A stretch of 64,000 bases of DNA from Phycisphaeraceae bacterium (GTDB lineage Bacteria; Planctomycetota; Phycisphaerae; Phycisphaerales; Phycisphaeraceae), in NCBI GenBank assembly GCA_029260615.1, contig JAJDCX010000041.1, positions 1 to 64,000 on the forward strand, written 5' to 3'. The notes below the pieces were generated by a model. The model did no database searches. It was not told the origin of the DNA and saw nothing but the letters and a program-made list of their open reading frames with translations. Positions 63,629-64,000 of the stretch are shown in pieces (position 1 is the stretch's first letter; each line of letters opens with the position of its first letter). Position numbers and translations under genes: made by a program.

Positions 63629-64000
63629 CTACGGGCTTTCGGCATCAACCGGCCCGGGTTCTTCGGCTGGTGGATCGACCGGGTCCGGCTCGATCTCGCT
63701 TAGGCGCTTCATCTCGTCGGCAACCTGAACGCGCAGATACTCGATCCGTGGTCGATATTTGTCCGTAAGTTCGCCGATCCGATCTGGCCTTGAGTCCAGA
63801 AGTTCTTTAGCCAACTCCAAGAGCTTCTTGCGGCGCAGCTCGGTGGCCGACGGGTCGCTCAGGCGCAGACGCAGCCGGTCCGCGGACTCTAACTCGAACT
63901 GGCGCATCCGTAGCCTCAGGGCGTCTCGCCGTTGGACGGACCGCTCCGCCTTTTCGACCTTGGCCTCCAACCGCGACAATTCCGCCCGAAGGTAACGCAG
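63629..64000 (-). CDS. coiled-coil protein, N-terminus beyond the window
   Basis: The frame is open at the window's right edge and runs 123 residues to its stop. It is a charged coiled coil (LEAKVEKAERSVQRRDALRL and LRMRQFELESADRLRLRLSD), ending in a proline/aspartate tail (EPDPVDPPAEEPGPVDAESP). No family can be assigned from the end alone. A frame start at 63979 is only a TTG inside the continuing coil. It is 63 bases upstream of the beta-helix gene and probably heads the same operon. Confidence 0.6.
   Translation of the reverse strand: MRYLRAELSRLEAKVEKAERSVQRRDALRLRMRQFELESADRLRLRLSDPSATELRRKKLLELAKELLDSRPDRIGELTDKYRPRIEYLRVQVADEMKRLSEIEPDPVDPPAEEPGPVDAESP

Overview
The window looks like chromosomal DNA of a GC-rich Gram-negative bacterium, most likely a planctomycete of the Phycisphaerae type. 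Reasons: an exported protein with EF-hand repeats of the GDLDGNGFIGIEDLNIVLANWN type plus a PEP-CTERM tail, many very large exported proteins of unknown function, and a phosphate-porin (OprO/OprP-like) gene. The electron-transfer genes point to anaerobic respiration with extracellular or metalloid acceptors. Taxonomy is inference; no rRNA is present.

Layout. 1-2.9 kb: a noncoding repeat element, an ACT-domain protein, a nucleotide-sugar epimerase and a small protein. 3-5.2 kb: an overlapping gene pair, a beta-CASP metallo-beta-lactamase nuclease and a PD-(D/E)XK-like nuclease, in locally lower GC. 5.3-10.3 kb: a signalling operon (exported TPR protein, histidine kinase, and a response regulator fused to a PP2C-type phosphatase). 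10.5-11.6 kb: a GH16-like exported protein. 11.74 kb: tRNA-Ser(CGA), followed by hairpins and mostly noncoding sequence.

12.5-24.9 kb is the centrepiece. A six-gene minus-strand operon (21028 down to 13510) encodes an OmcE-like tetraheme cytochrome, two NHL beta-propeller lipoproteins, a pentaheme lipoprotein, an outer-membrane beta-barrel and a 12-heme cytochrome whose N-terminus is OmcE-like. A convergent pentaheme gene lies beyond its end. I read this as a candidate extracellular-cytochrome-filament locus. It is divergent from an NtrB/NtrC-type kinase and regulator. The 875-bp gap between them holds two opposing sigma-54 promoters and six copies of a TGTRTCC-N3-GGAYACA-like dyad in a tandemly duplicated ~230-bp unit. 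The neighbouring regulator carries the GAFTGA sigma-54 contact motif, so it is the obvious binder.

25-34.6 kb: a second pair of divergent sigma-54 promoters drives an exported two-repeat protein one way. The other way it drives an operon encoding a GltD-like FAD/Fe-S protein, a Rieske protein, a b6-type cytochrome b, a 936-residue cytochrome with 21 candidate haem sites and a cysteine-less thioredoxin/TPR protein. This looks like a quinol-oxidising complex linked to periplasmic or outer electron carriers. 34.7-43.1 kb: after a truncated Rrf2 regulator come NrfD, a molybdopterin catalytic subunit with ArrA-like active-site residues, a four-cluster Fe-S subunit, a TorD chaperone, an outer-membrane barrel, MoaA and an OprP-like porin. 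This is a self-contained molybdoenzyme respiratory module, possibly for arsenate.

43.5-64 kb: giant exported proteins (1895, 1783 and 1317 residues) and smaller companions of unknown function. The 1783-residue protein has four tandem ~95-residue repeats and a toxin-like C-terminal module, followed 12 bases later by a small cytosolic protein, a layout that could be a toxin/immunity pair. No rRNA, CRISPR array, intact insertion sequence or prophage was seen.
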